DNA of 64,000 bases, taken from NCBI RefSeq assembly GCF_028680575.1, contig NZ_JAPCKI010000006.1, positions 248,001 to 312,000 on the forward strand, written 5' to 3'. The notes under the pieces are model-generated. The model saw nothing but the letters and a program-made list of their open reading frames with translations. It made no database searches and was not told the DNA's origin. Origin of the DNA: Acidovorax benzenivorans. Lineage in GTDB: Bacteria > Pseudomonadota > Gammaproteobacteria > Burkholderiales > Burkholderiaceae_C. Shown piece after piece: positions 24,969 through 33,333 of the stretch (position 1 is the stretch's first letter; each line of letters begins with the position of its first letter). Made by a program: the position numbers and the translations under genes.

Positions 24969-27160
24969 GCGACCCCTGGCGCCTCGCGACCAAGGGCAGC
25001 CCGTGGCCCGTACCGCACCATCAAGGCATTCTGGGCACCGCGACCGTCCACTGGGTGCGCAGCGCGGTCATAGGTGCCGCCTGCATTCAACGTCCATGCG
25101 TCCCGGTCATCACACAGGTAGGCCACCAAACATTCGTCGATGATCTGCTGGCGCAGCGTGGCGTCGGTGACTGGCCACGCCAGCTCCACGCGGCGCATCA
25201 TGTTGCGGTTCATCCAGTCGGCACTCGACAGGTAGAGGTCTTCTTCGCCGCCCGCTCGAAAATAGAAAACACGCGTGTGCTCCAAGAACCGGCCAATCAC
25301 CGAGCGCACCCGGATGTTGTCAGTCACTCCCGGTACCTGCGCAGCCAGCATGCAGGCCCCGCGCACAATCAAATCAATGCGCGCACCACGCTGCCCAGCA
25401 AGGATCAACGCTCGCATCAGTGCCTCGTCAGTCAATGCATTCATCTTGGCCACAATCCGTGCATCCTCTCCACGGCTTGCAGCCAGCCCCACGCGCTCGA
25501 TTTTTTCGATCATGCGGCGGTGCAAGTGAAAAGGTGCAAGCATGAGCTTTCGCAGCTTGGGCGGCCGGTTCTGGCTGGCAAGGTGGTTGAACACACCATC
25601 CATGTCGGCGGTGGTTTCTTCATCGGCGGTGAGGTAACTCAGGTCGGTGTACAGCTTGGCCGTGCGCACGTTGTAGTTACCGGTGGACAGATGCCCGTAA
25701 CGGCGCAACTGCCGCCCTTCGCGGCGAGTAACAAGCAGCATCTTGGCGTGCGTCTTGAGGCCCACCACGCCATAGACCACCTGCGCACCAATCGACTCCA
25801 GCGCCTCGGCCCAGTTGATGTTGGCCTCTTCGTCAAAGCGCGCCTTCAGCTCCACCACCGCCATCACCTCCTTGCCTCGACGTACTGCCTCGCTGAGCAG
25901 GTCCATGAGTTCGGAGTCGGAGCCTGTGCGGTAGATGGTCTGTTTGATGACCAAGACCTGTGGGTCGTTCACGGCCTCGCGCAGGAAGGCGAGAAGCCCG
26001 TCAAAGCTCTCGAAAGGCTGGTGGATCAACACATCGCGCTGGCGCAGTTGATCCATGATGGACACCCCTGGCTGGAGTTGCCGCGGCCACGCGGAGCTCC
26101 ACGGCAGAAACAGCAACTTAGGATCGTTCACCAAGTCCACCAACTGGGTCAGGCGCACCAGGTTCACGGGGCCATGCACACGGTACAAGGCGGCGCTGGG
26201 CAGATCAAATTGCTCCAACAAGAAGTCGGACAGGAAGCGGGAGCAACCTGCAGAGACTTCCAGCCGCACGGCCTGTCCGTAATGGCGGTGCTGTAGGCCC
26301 TGCCGCAAGGCGGTACGCAGATTGCGCACATCCTCTTCGTCCAGCGCCAGGTCCGAGTGGCGCGTGACACGAAACTGCGAAAACTCCGTCACCTCGCGGC
26401 CAGGAAAGAGGTCTTCAAGGTGCGCCCGCACGATGCTCGACAGGCTGACGAACAATGCCCCATCAGGCGCGACCTTCTTCGGCATGCGGATCAAACGGGG
26501 CAAGGCACGCGGCACCTTCACGATCGCGATTTCATTCTCGCGGCCAAAGGCATCTCGCCCCTTCAGGCGCACGATGAAGTTCAACGACTTGTTGGCCACC
26601 TGAGGAAACGGATGGGCCGGATCCAGCCCTACCGGAATCAACAAGGGGCGGACCTCGCGCACAAAATGCTCGTGCACCCAGCGCCTCTGCTCTGCGGACC
26701 GGTCGCCGTGCGCCACGATGCGGATGCCATGCTGAGCAAACGCGGGGACCAGCGCATCGTTGTACAGCGCGTATTGCCGCGCCACCAGGTTGTGGACCTG
26801 GGCAGACAGCGCCTCAAACGACGCAGTGGTGTAGCTGCCCTTGGTTTCGCCTTTCTTTGCCGCAGTGATGTGAGCTGCCGCACGCACTTCAAAAAACTCG
26901 TCGAGGTTGGACGACACGATGCACAGATAGCGCAGCCGCTCCAGCAGCGGAACATCCGTACGGACAGCCCAATCAAACACGCGTTCATTGAAGGCCAGGA
27001 TGCTGTGGTCACGGTCCAAAAACATGTGGGGCGCAACATCCGTGGCAACCACTCCCGGTACAAAACTACTGTCATGTGACAAAGTGCGCCGAGAATCTCC
27101 CGCAGCATCAGGGTGCTCGCGCGGCAGAGAGACAGAATCAACAGAAGACAGAGGCGGCAT
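24965..27160 (-). CDS. ppk1: Polyphosphate kinase Ppk1
   Basis: This 731-residue enzyme makes polyphosphate from ATP. The conserved domain begins at about residue 46 (MFLDRDHSILAFNERV, then SNLDEFFEVR). The two essential histidines appear at H471 in GLKTHAKML and H490 in GHLSTGNYN, the same 19-residue spacing as in E. coli Ppk. The start is uncertain: the ATG at 27160 adds about 45 poorly conserved residues, and Met46 (27025) is the alternative. Neither has a clear ribosome site. The Pho box at 27211-27240 and its -10 point to a transcript start near 27188, which favours 27160. It is followed by sixA. Confidence 0.96.
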   Translation of the reverse strand: MPPLSSVDSVSLPREHPDAAGDSRRTLSHDSSFVPGVVATDVAPHMFLDRDHSILAFNERVFDWAVRTDVPLLERLRYLCIVSSNLDEFFEVRAAAHITAAKKGETKGSYTTASFEALSAQVHNLVARQYALYNDALVPAFAQHGIRIVAHGDRSAEQRRWVHEHFVREVRPLLIPVGLDPAHPFPQVANKSLNFIVRLKGRDAFGRENEIAIVKVPRALPRLIRMPKKVAPDGALFVSLSSIVRAHLEDLFPGREVTEFSQFRVTRHSDLALDEEDVRNLRTALRQGLQHRHYGQAVRLEVSAGCSRFLSDFLLEQFDLPSAALYRVHGPVNLVRLTQLVDLVNDPKLLFLPWSSAWPRQLQPGVSIMDQLRQRDVLIHQPFESFDGLLAFLREAVNDPQVLVIKQTIYRTGSDSELMDLLSEAVRRGKEVMAVVELKARFDEEANINWAEALESIGAQVVYGVVGLKTHAKMLLVTRREGRQLRRYGHLSTGNYNVRTAKLYTDLSYLTADEETTADMDGVFNHLASQNRPPKLRKLMLAPFHLHRRMIEKIERVGLAASRGEDARIVAKMNALTDEALMRALILAGQRGARIDLIVRGACMLAAQVPGVTDNIRVRSVIGRFLEHTRVFYFRAGGEEDLYLSSADWMNRNMMRRVELAWPVTDATLRQQIIDECLVAYLCDDRDAWTLNAGGTYDRAAHPVDGRGAQNALMVRYGPRAALGREAPGVA

Positions 27161-27194
27161 GGATACGCGGGTGCGGCAATTGCAGGATCCCTGC

Positions 27195-27240
27195 AGTATT
27201 TAACGCCCAGATGACAGCTGCGTGACAGACTTTGTGACAG
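27195..27240 (-). promoter_or_regulatory. ppk1: Triple Pho half-sites and -10 before ppk1, inside the upstream coding end
   Basis: On the minus strand CTGTCAC-GCAG-CTGTCAT (27228 to 27211) is an almost exact 7-4-7 PhoB site. A further CTGTCAC at 27240-27234 lies five bases upstream of it. Ten bases after the last half-site is AATACT (27200-27195), four of six to the -10 consensus. The repeats encode the SVTKSVTQLSS tail of the glycosyltransferase. Confidence 0.75.
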
Positions 27241-28291
27241 ACACAAAAACACCTTGCGCGCTGGATCGGGCCGGTACCAGGTACTGCTGAAACAGCCTGG
27301 CTGCCTGGGCCCAGGTGAACTCCAGCGCTCGGCTGCGCGCCTCGGCTCGTGGAGTGGCCAAAGCCTGCTGCGTGGCAGCCAGCAGGCTTTCATCCAAAAC
27401 GCCCCCCAGGGGCGCCTTGTCGCCCCCGGTTCCCAGCACCTCGCGGGGGCCGTCTTCAGGAAAGGCGGCTACCGGTGTTCCGCAAGCCATCGCCTCCAAC
27501 ATCACCAGCCCAAAGGTTTCCGAGCGGCTCGGAAACACAAAAACATCGGCCGAGGCGTAGACCAGCGCCAGTGCCTCCCGGTCCAGAATGCCAAGCCAGC
27601 GCACCTGCGGGTACTTGGCTTTGAGCCGAGCCTCCAGCGGGCCCACACCGCACACCACCTTGGTGCCCGGCATGTCCAGCTGCAGAAAGGCCTCGATGTT
27701 CTTCTCGTACGAAATGCGCCCCACGTACAGCGCCACCGGATGGGCCAACACCCCGGTAAGTGGACTCTGGCAAACCTCGCCGTGAAAACGAAACGCCTGG
27801 GTGTCCACACCGTGCGTCCACAAACGCAGTTGGCGAAAGCCGCGCCGCTCCAACATCTGCAAGACACCCTGCGTGGGCACCATCACCCCTGACGAGGGGC
27901 GGTGAAAATGCCGGAAAAGCGCATAGCCCCAACCCAGCGGTACACGCAGAGCGGCCTGCAGAATCTCGGGAAACCGCGTGTGAAAGGCGGTCGTGAAGGC
28001 CAATCCATGCCGAAGGCAATAGCGACGCCCGGCCCACCCCAGCGACCCTTCAGTGGCCAGATGGATGGCATCAGGCTGTATGGCGTCCAGCCTCTTGGCC
28101 AGCAACTTGTAGGGCCGGACCGCCAGATCAATGCCTGCATAGCCAGGACAAGGACGGGTGGGGAACTGGCCGGGGTGCAGTACCTGAACATCATGCCCGG
28201 CATCCTCCAGCTCTCGCACCAGCTCCACCAACGTGGTGACCACGCCGTTGACCTGAGGCAGCCACGCATCGGTCAGCAAGGCAATCTTCAT
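27200..28291 (-). CDS. GT4-family glycosyltransferase, Agt/MgtA/SqdX-like
   Basis: This 363-residue GT-B fold enzyme starts MKIALLTDAWLPQVNGVV, the N-terminal signature shared by diacylglycerol glycosyltransferases and alpha-mannosyltransferases. It continues with LWTHGVDTQAF, LYVGRISYEKN and the donor-site motif RSETFGLVMLEAMACGTPV. With the PlcP-like gene just upstream it matches the plcP-agt pair known from phosphorus-starved bacteria. There PlcP strips head groups from phospholipids and Agt adds sugar to the diacylglycerol. The start ATG overlaps the PlcP-like stop (ATGA). Its last codons double as the Pho box of ppk1. The sugar and acceptor remain unproven. Confidence 0.82.
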   Translation of the reverse strand: MKIALLTDAWLPQVNGVVTTLVELVRELEDAGHDVQVLHPGQFPTRPCPGYAGIDLAVRPYKLLAKRLDAIQPDAIHLATEGSLGWAGRRYCLRHGLAFTTAFHTRFPEILQAALRVPLGWGYALFRHFHRPSSGVMVPTQGVLQMLERRGFRQLRLWTHGVDTQAFRFHGEVCQSPLTGVLAHPVALYVGRISYEKNIEAFLQLDMPGTKVVCGVGPLEARLKAKYPQVRWLGILDREALALVYASADVFVFPSRSETFGLVMLEAMACGTPVAAFPEDGPREVLGTGGDKAPLGGVLDESLLAATQQALATPRAEARSRALEFTWAQAARLFQQYLVPARSSAQGVFVSVTKSVTQLSSGR

Positions 28292-29157
28292 GCGGACACC
28301 TGTGTCGTCTGGCTGGGTGCGGCGGCTGCGGGCATGCCTGGCCATTGCAACAGCTCCAGCCGACCATCGAGATGCTCGACGAGTGCCGTGTGGCTCTCCA
28401 CCCAGTCGCCATCGTTGCAATACAAGGTGCCGCCAATCTCGCGCATCTCGGCGCGGTGGATATGCCCACAAACTACCCCATCATGCCCACGGCGGCGGGC
28501 CTCTGCGGCCACCGCCACCTCAAAGTCGGTGACATAGTTGAGGGCCTTTTTCACCTTACCTTTCAGGTAGGCAGACAACGACCAATACGGCAAACCCATA
28601 CGCGCCCGGAAGGTGTTCAGATGCCGATTGAGCTTGAGCGTGAATTCATACAGGTTGTCGCCCACGTAAGCGAGCCATTTGGCGCACTGGATCACGCCAT
28701 CAAAGTGGTCTCCGTGCGTGACCCACAGGCTACGCCCGTCGGCGGTGATGTGCACCGCATCGGCCACCACCTCAATCCCCCCAAAAGAATGCCCCACAAA
28801 CGCTCGGGCAAACTCGTCGTGGTTACCAGGCACAAACACCACGCGGCATCCCTTGCGCGCGCGGCGCAAAAGCTTTTGCACCACGTCGTTGTGGGCCTGG
28901 GGCCAGAACCACCGGCGGCGCAACTGCCACCCATCCACGATGTCGCCCACCAGGTACAGATGGTCGCTGGGATGGTGCTTTAAAAAGTCCAGTAGCGCCA
29001 TGGCTTGGCAACCCGGTGTGCCCAGGTGCAGATCCGAAATGAACACCGCGCGAAACCGTCGCTGACCGGCGAGCGAAGCAGGCGCGTCGGGCTCTGCATC
29101 CTGTGGCACCAGGGACTCGTTCAACCAGGGCCCCAGGGCGTCGAACGCGGCGCGCAT
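28288..29157 (-). CDS. plcP: PlcP-like metallophosphoesterase (phospholipase C type; LpxH-related)
   Basis: This 289-residue calcineurin-fold hydrolase has ordered metal motifs: FISDLHLG, VGDIVDGW, PGNHDE, VTHGDHFDG and CGHIHRAEM. This family is often labelled UDP-2,3-diacylglucosamine diphosphatase. Segments such as WPQAHNDVVQKLLRRARKG, the length of almost 290 residues, and the operon with a GT4 enzyme fit PlcP better. PlcP is the phospholipase C that degrades membrane phospholipids to diacylglycerol during phosphate limitation in rhizobia and marine bacteria. Three bases separate it from the OlsB-like gene. LpxH activity cannot be excluded from sequence alone; a canonical lpxH is not in the window although lpxA, lpxB and lpxD are. 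Confidence 0.8.
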   Translation of the reverse strand: MRAAFDALGPWLNESLVPQDAEPDAPASLAGQRRFRAVFISDLHLGTPGCQAMALLDFLKHHPSDHLYLVGDIVDGWQLRRRWFWPQAHNDVVQKLLRRARKGCRVVFVPGNHDEFARAFVGHSFGGIEVVADAVHITADGRSLWVTHGDHFDGVIQCAKWLAYVGDNLYEFTLKLNRHLNTFRARMGLPYWSLSAYLKGKVKKALNYVTDFEVAVAAEARRRGHDGVVCGHIHRAEMREIGGTLYCNDGDWVESHTALVEHLDGRLELLQWPGMPAAAAPSQTTQVSA

Positions 29158-29160
29158 TGG

Positions 29161-30000
29161 TCAAGCCCCCAGAAAGTGCTTGCGGTATCGGGGGTGCAGG
29201 TCAGCCAACCGCATCAGCATGGGCAGATCAGCAGTGTTGAAGTCAGGATCCCAGGCGGGCGCTCCCAGCACGCGCGCGCCCAGGCGCAGATAGCCCTTGA
29301 TCAGGGCTGGTGGGTCCACAGCGATAGAACCATCCAGATGCTCCACGGGCAGCGGCAGGCGTGGCAGCACGTGGTACTCGATGGGTGCCAGATGGGTCTT
29401 TCGTACTTGCTGCCAGATGCTGGCGGCCGCGTCGCCGCTGACCACACCGTTGTGGAGCATGGGGATGCTGGCGCAACCAATCATCGTGTCAAGTTCGTTG
29501 CGCACCATGAAGTCTGCCAACGCACTCCACAGCGCCATGATCACGCCGCCGTGGCGATGGTCGGGGTGCACGCAACTACGGCCCAGCTCCACCATGCGGG
29601 GGCGCAGCGTGCGCAAGCGCGTCAGGTCGAATTCGGTATCGCTGTAGGTTCCGCCCACCCGAATGGCCTGCGCGGGCGTCAACACCCGGTAAGTCCCAAT
29701 GACTTGCTGGCTCTGGGCATCGCGCACCAAAAGGTGCTCACAATAGTCGTCAAACAGGTCTACATCGTGGCCGGGGATGGGGGTCGTCAATCGAGCGCCC
29801 ATTTCTGCCGCGAACACCTCAAACCGCAAGCGCTGTGCCTCGCGAATTTCGTCCAGATGCCTGGCCCAAGCCACCTCGATCGCGCCGCGCACCGGAGCGG
29901 CATGCGCAGCGCCCGGCACAACGCCAGGACGCTGAACAATACCGGTGCCAGCCGCCTCAGGCGATGTGGACAACTGCATCAAAGTGGGCAAGTCGTTCAT
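29161..30000 (-). CDS. GNAT N-acyltransferase, OlsB/'putative hemolysin' family
   Basis: This 279-residue protein has the acyltransferase pattern of the OlsB/COG3176 family: EIREAQRLRFEVFAAEMG, FDDYCEHLLVRD, IGTYRVLTP, and a late ELGRSCVHPDHR acyl-carrier contact region. OlsB transfers 3-hydroxyacyl chains from ACP to ornithine, the first step of phosphorus-free ornithine lipid synthesis; the second enzyme OlsA is not visible here. I start at the ATG at 30000, preceded by AAGGAGA. It is the first gene of the operon with the PlcP-like and GT4 genes. Four Pho-like half-sites lie about 95 bases upstream. Confidence is good for the family and moderate for ornithine as acceptor. Confidence 0.8.
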   Translation of the reverse strand: MNDLPTLMQLSTSPEAAGTGIVQRPGVVPGAAHAAPVRGAIEVAWARHLDEIREAQRLRFEVFAAEMGARLTTPIPGHDVDLFDDYCEHLLVRDAQSQQVIGTYRVLTPAQAIRVGGTYSDTEFDLTRLRTLRPRMVELGRSCVHPDHRHGGVIMALWSALADFMVRNELDTMIGCASIPMLHNGVVSGDAAASIWQQVRKTHLAPIEYHVLPRLPLPVEHLDGSIAVDPPALIKGYLRLGARVLGAPAWDPDFNTADLPMLMRLADLHPRYRKHFLGA

Positions 30001-30092
30001 GGACAACGTCTCCTTCGGTAAGAACGGGCACAGCTGGAATTTCCAAACGGAGCGGGAATCCGCTTTCCTGGCCGGGAGTGTGAAAGCCGCGC

Positions 30093-30132
30093 ATGACATG
30101 TCCATGTCTTCGGCATGTCAACGCGATGACAC
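30093..30132 (-). promoter_or_regulatory. Four 11-base-spaced Pho-like half-sites before the OlsB-like operon
   Basis: Reading the minus strand from 30132, the half-sites GTGTCAT, TTGACAT, AAGACAT and ATGTCAT recur with exact 11-base spacing. The first and last match the PhoB core TGTCAT and the middle two are degenerate. Ten bases beyond is CACACT, the same weak hexamer found at that distance from the ppx box. It also lies in the region upstream of the GGDEF-EAL gene on the other strand. Confidence 0.5.
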
Positions 30133-30194
30133 AGCGCCCTGCCCCTTGGCACAGCCCCCTCAATGGCCTGCATAATTGGTTCAGGAACTCCGCC

Positions 30195-33146
30195 GTGTCT
30201 TCACCCGCCCTGCTCCCTACACGCAGCCCCATCGCCGCCTTTGTGGCGGTGTTTACACTGGCAGCGGCCTGCGCGGGGATTGTGGTCTGGACGCTGGAAC
30301 GCCAGGAACGTACTCAGCAGCACACCCAGGCGGCAGATATAGCGGGCGATCATGTCCAGGCGCTGCAACGCGCCATTGAGTTGGCGCTGTCGGCCAACAA
30401 CACTCTGGTGGCCCTGGTGCGCCAGGGCCACGGCAACGTACCCCAGTTCGAGGAAATCGGCATGCAGATGCTGCCGTTCTATCCGGGCATCGCAGCCATG
30501 GGGCTATCCCCGAGGGGGGTTGTACAGCAGGTCGTACCGCGCAAGGGCAACGAAAACTCCATTGGTTTTGACCAGCTCAACGACCCTCGCCAAGGCGCTG
30601 AGTCCGCGCGCGCACGTGAATCCGGCCTGCTGACGCTGGCGGGACCGATGGAGTTGGTGCAAGGCGGCCTAGGGGTCGTAGGGCGCCAACCGGTGTACCT
30701 GGACAATGACCTGGGGCACCGCAGCTTCTGGGGGTTCACCTACGTCACCATCCGCCTGCCCGAAGTGCTGGCTGCAGCCCGGCTACCCCAACTCGCGGAG
30801 CGAGGTTTCCACTATCGCCTGTGGCGTGTTCGTCCTGACAACAACCAGGAGCAAACGATTGCCGCATCTGCGCCTCCGCCCACAAGCGACGCCGTAGGCC
30901 GCTCGCTGACGCTGCCCAATGGCCAGTGGACGCTCAGCCTGGCCCCTGCCAAGGGGTGGGGTGCGCCAGACGTGCTGGCCTTGCGCTGCGCAGTGGGTTT
31001 GCTGTTCGCATTGCTGATGGGCTACCTCGCGCGCTTGCTGGTCGAATTGAAGGCACACGAGCGCGGCCTGGCGACACAGGTGGCCCAGCGCACCTCCGAG
31101 ATTCAAGCCACGCAGCAGCAGCTGCGTGCCACCATCGACGCCATTCCCGATCCATTGTTTGAAATCGACCAGGATGGCCGCTATTGCAGCGTACACAGCC
31201 CGCGCGCTGAGTTGCTCATGGGCCCTGCCGATCAGTTGATTGGCCGCAATGTCACAGACGTGTTGCCCGCCGTGGCCGCACTGACTGTGATGGATGCGCT
31301 CAACGAAGCGCAATCTCAGGGCTGGTCCACCGGACGGCAGATCATGCTGGACCTGCCCAGCCTGGGGCCCACCTGGTTCGAACTGTCCGCCGCCCGCAAA
31401 GCAGGCTCAGCGGAGGCCAAGCCTCGCTTCATCCTGCTGTCCCGCGACATCTCCGAACGAAAGCGATCACAAGAACAACTGCAGTTGACGGCCCAGGTGT
31501 TTGACCAAAGCGAAGAGGCCATCGTGATCGCCGATGCGACCCATACCATCGTGCGCATCAACCGGGCATTCAGCCGCATCACCGGTTACTCCGAAGCAGA
31601 GGCCGTAGGACAGTCGATGCGACTGCTCACGGTGGCCGAGTCCACCCACGACTTCAACGCCGACGCGGTGTACACCCACCTCACCCAGGAAGGGCACTGG
31701 GAGGGCGAGGCCTGGGGCCGCCGCAAGGACGGATCGACCTATCCCCAGTGGCTGTCCGTGAGCAGTGTGCGCGACGGCAACGGCAGCACTACCCATTCCA
31801 TTACCCTGTTCCGCGACATCACGCTGCAGCGCGAGGCGCAGGACCGCATCCAGCGCCTCGCGCATTTCGACCCCCTCACTGACCTGCCCAACCGCGCGCT
31901 CCTGGCTGAACGCGCCCAACGCCACATTGAACAAGAGCAAGCGCGGGACGGAACGCTGGCCCTGCTGTTCCTGGATCTGGACCATTTCAAGAACGTGAAC
32001 GACTCGCTGGGACACCGCATTGGCGACATCCTGCTGGTGGCCGTGGCCCGCCGGCTGGAGTCCCTGCTGGACACGCAGGGCACTGTGTCGCGTCTGGGAG
32101 GCGATGAGTTTTTGCTGTTGCTGCCCGCTGTCTCGGCGGTCCAGGCGGCCGATGTGGCCAACCGGCTGCTGGTCGCCGTGGCGCAACCGTTTCAGGTCGA
32201 GCCCTACGAGCTCACGACCACCCTGTCTGTGGGCATTGCCATGTATCCGGCGGACGGCGGCTCTTTCGACACCCTGTACCAGCGTGCCGATGCCGCTATG
32301 TACCGCGCCAAGCAAAGCGGGCGCAACCGCTTTGGCTTTTTCACTGCCGACCTGGAGGCACGCACTGCCCGGGCCTTGCAGATCGAAAATGCGCTGCGCC
32401 GGGCACTGGAGCGCAACCAGTTCGAGCTGCACTATCAGCCCCAGGTCTCGCTTGCCACGCGCCAGGTGGTCGGTGCTGAAGCGCTGTTGCGTTGGCACCA
32501 CCCTGAGCTGGGCATAGTGTCCCCAGCGGAATTCATCCCAGTGGCCGAGAGCAGCGGCATGATCGTGGCGATTGGTGAGTGGGTGTTGAACACTGCCGTG
32601 CACGACGCCAAGCGCTGGCTGGACCTGCAACTGCCGCTGCGGGCTGTTTCGGTCAACTTGTCGGCCGTGCAGTTCCGCCACCCGCAGTTGCCCGAGATGG
32701 TGACCCGCTGCCTGCGCCAGGCCGGGCTGCCCGCGCGCCGATTGGAGCTGGAACTGACCGAGGGTGCAGCAGTGGACGACCCCGCTGCCGCACTGGCCAT
32801 GATGGACCAATTGCATGACCGGGGAGTGCGGCTGTCGATGGACGACTTTGGTACCGGATATTCGTCATTGAGCTATCTCAAGCGCTTTCAGATCTACAAG
32901 CTCAAGATCGATCAGTCCTTTGTGCGGGACCTTGACGACGATGCCAACGACCGGGCCATCGTCAGCGCCATCATCCGCATGGCACAGGCACTGGGCATGC
33001 AAACCACGGCAGAAGGGGTGGAGACCGACGGACAGTTGGAGTTTCTGCGCGCACAGGGCTGCGACGAAGGCCAGGGTTATTTGTTCAGCCGCCCTCTGGC
33101 GGCCGATGCATTTGAAGCCTACCTGCGGGAGCACCAGGGCCGCTGA
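30195..33146 (+). CDS. Membrane CHASE-PAS-PAS-GGDEF-EAL cyclic-di-GMP protein
   Basis: A protein of about 983 residues. A membrane helix (about 12-34), a CHASE-like periplasmic sensor and a second helix (about 258-280) are followed by two PAS domains (about 305-420 and 430-550). Then come a diguanylate cyclase domain with intact GGDEF (635-639) and a phosphodiesterase domain with EAL (762-764), ELTEG, DDFGTGYSS and AEGVET, all residues needed for activity. The start is uncertain: the GTG at 30195 has AGGA eight bases upstream and gives a normal N-terminus, while ATGs at 30093 and 30126 are in frame but lie within the Pho-like repeats. Function is inferred to be c-di-GMP turnover in response to an external ligand. 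A close relative follows directly. Confidence 0.92.
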   Translation: MSSPALLPTRSPIAAFVAVFTLAAACAGIVVWTLERQERTQQHTQAADIAGDHVQALQRAIELALSANNTLVALVRQGHGNVPQFEEIGMQMLPFYPGIAAMGLSPRGVVQQVVPRKGNENSIGFDQLNDPRQGAESARARESGLLTLAGPMELVQGGLGVVGRQPVYLDNDLGHRSFWGFTYVTIRLPEVLAAARLPQLAERGFHYRLWRVRPDNNQEQTIAASAPPPTSDAVGRSLTLPNGQWTLSLAPAKGWGAPDVLALRCAVGLLFALLMGYLARLLVELKAHERGLATQVAQRTSEIQATQQQLRATIDAIPDPLFEIDQDGRYCSVHSPRAELLMGPADQLIGRNVTDVLPAVAALTVMDALNEAQSQGWSTGRQIMLDLPSLGPTWFELSAARKAGSAEAKPRFILLSRDISERKRSQEQLQLTAQVFDQSEEAIVIADATHTIVRINRAFSRITGYSEAEAVGQSMRLLTVAESTHDFNADAVYTHLTQEGHWEGEAWGRRKDGSTYPQWLSVSSVRDGNGSTTHSITLFRDITLQREAQDRIQRLAHFDPLTDLPNRALLAERAQRHIEQEQARDGTLALLFLDLDHFKNVNDSLGHRIGDILLVAVARRLESLLDTQGTVSRLGGDEFLLLLPAVSAVQAADVANRLLVAVAQPFQVEPYELTTTLSVGIAMYPADGGSFDTLYQRADAAMYRAKQSGRNRFGFFTADLEARTARALQIENALRRALERNQFELHYQPQVSLATRQVVGAEALLRWHHPELGIVSPAEFIPVAESSGMIVAIGEWVLNTAVHDAKRWLDLQLPLRAVSVNLSAVQFRHPQLPEMVTRCLRQAGLPARRLELELTEGAAVDDPAAALAMMDQLHDRGVRLSMDDFGTGYSSLSYLKRFQIYKLKIDQSFVRDLDDDANDRAIVSAIIRMAQALGMQTTAEGVETDGQLEFLRAQGCDEGQGYLFSRPLAADAFEAYLREHQGR

Positions 33147-33333
33147 CAACTCCAGTGGAACGCATCAGGCTCATCTCGCGCGGGCGCGCCGAAGATACGG
33201 ACCGGCAGCTGTCGTACGGCAGAACATGCTGCGCCACACCTGATGCATACCCTCAAACGGCTTGTAAGCTGCCGCTGCTACACTTTGGCACAATTTTTTG
33301 AGGCCGCCTGGCCCTGCCGCCTGTATTGGTCTT

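Noticed and set aside
27069-27082. CTGTCAT next to GTGACAA in the ppk1 N-terminal codons as a further Pho box
   Set aside because: The halves face each other without the four-base spacer; PhoB sites are direct repeats.
27181-27196. Near-palindrome around GGATCC between ppk1 and its Pho box as an operator
   Set aside because: Short, and better explained as part of the ppk1 leader; no repeat elsewhere in the window.
33281-33300. Sigma-54-like TGGCAC before the second GGDEF-EAL gene
   Set aside because: The -12 half (TTGC with a GC pair at the right distance) is absent; only the -24 half looks right.
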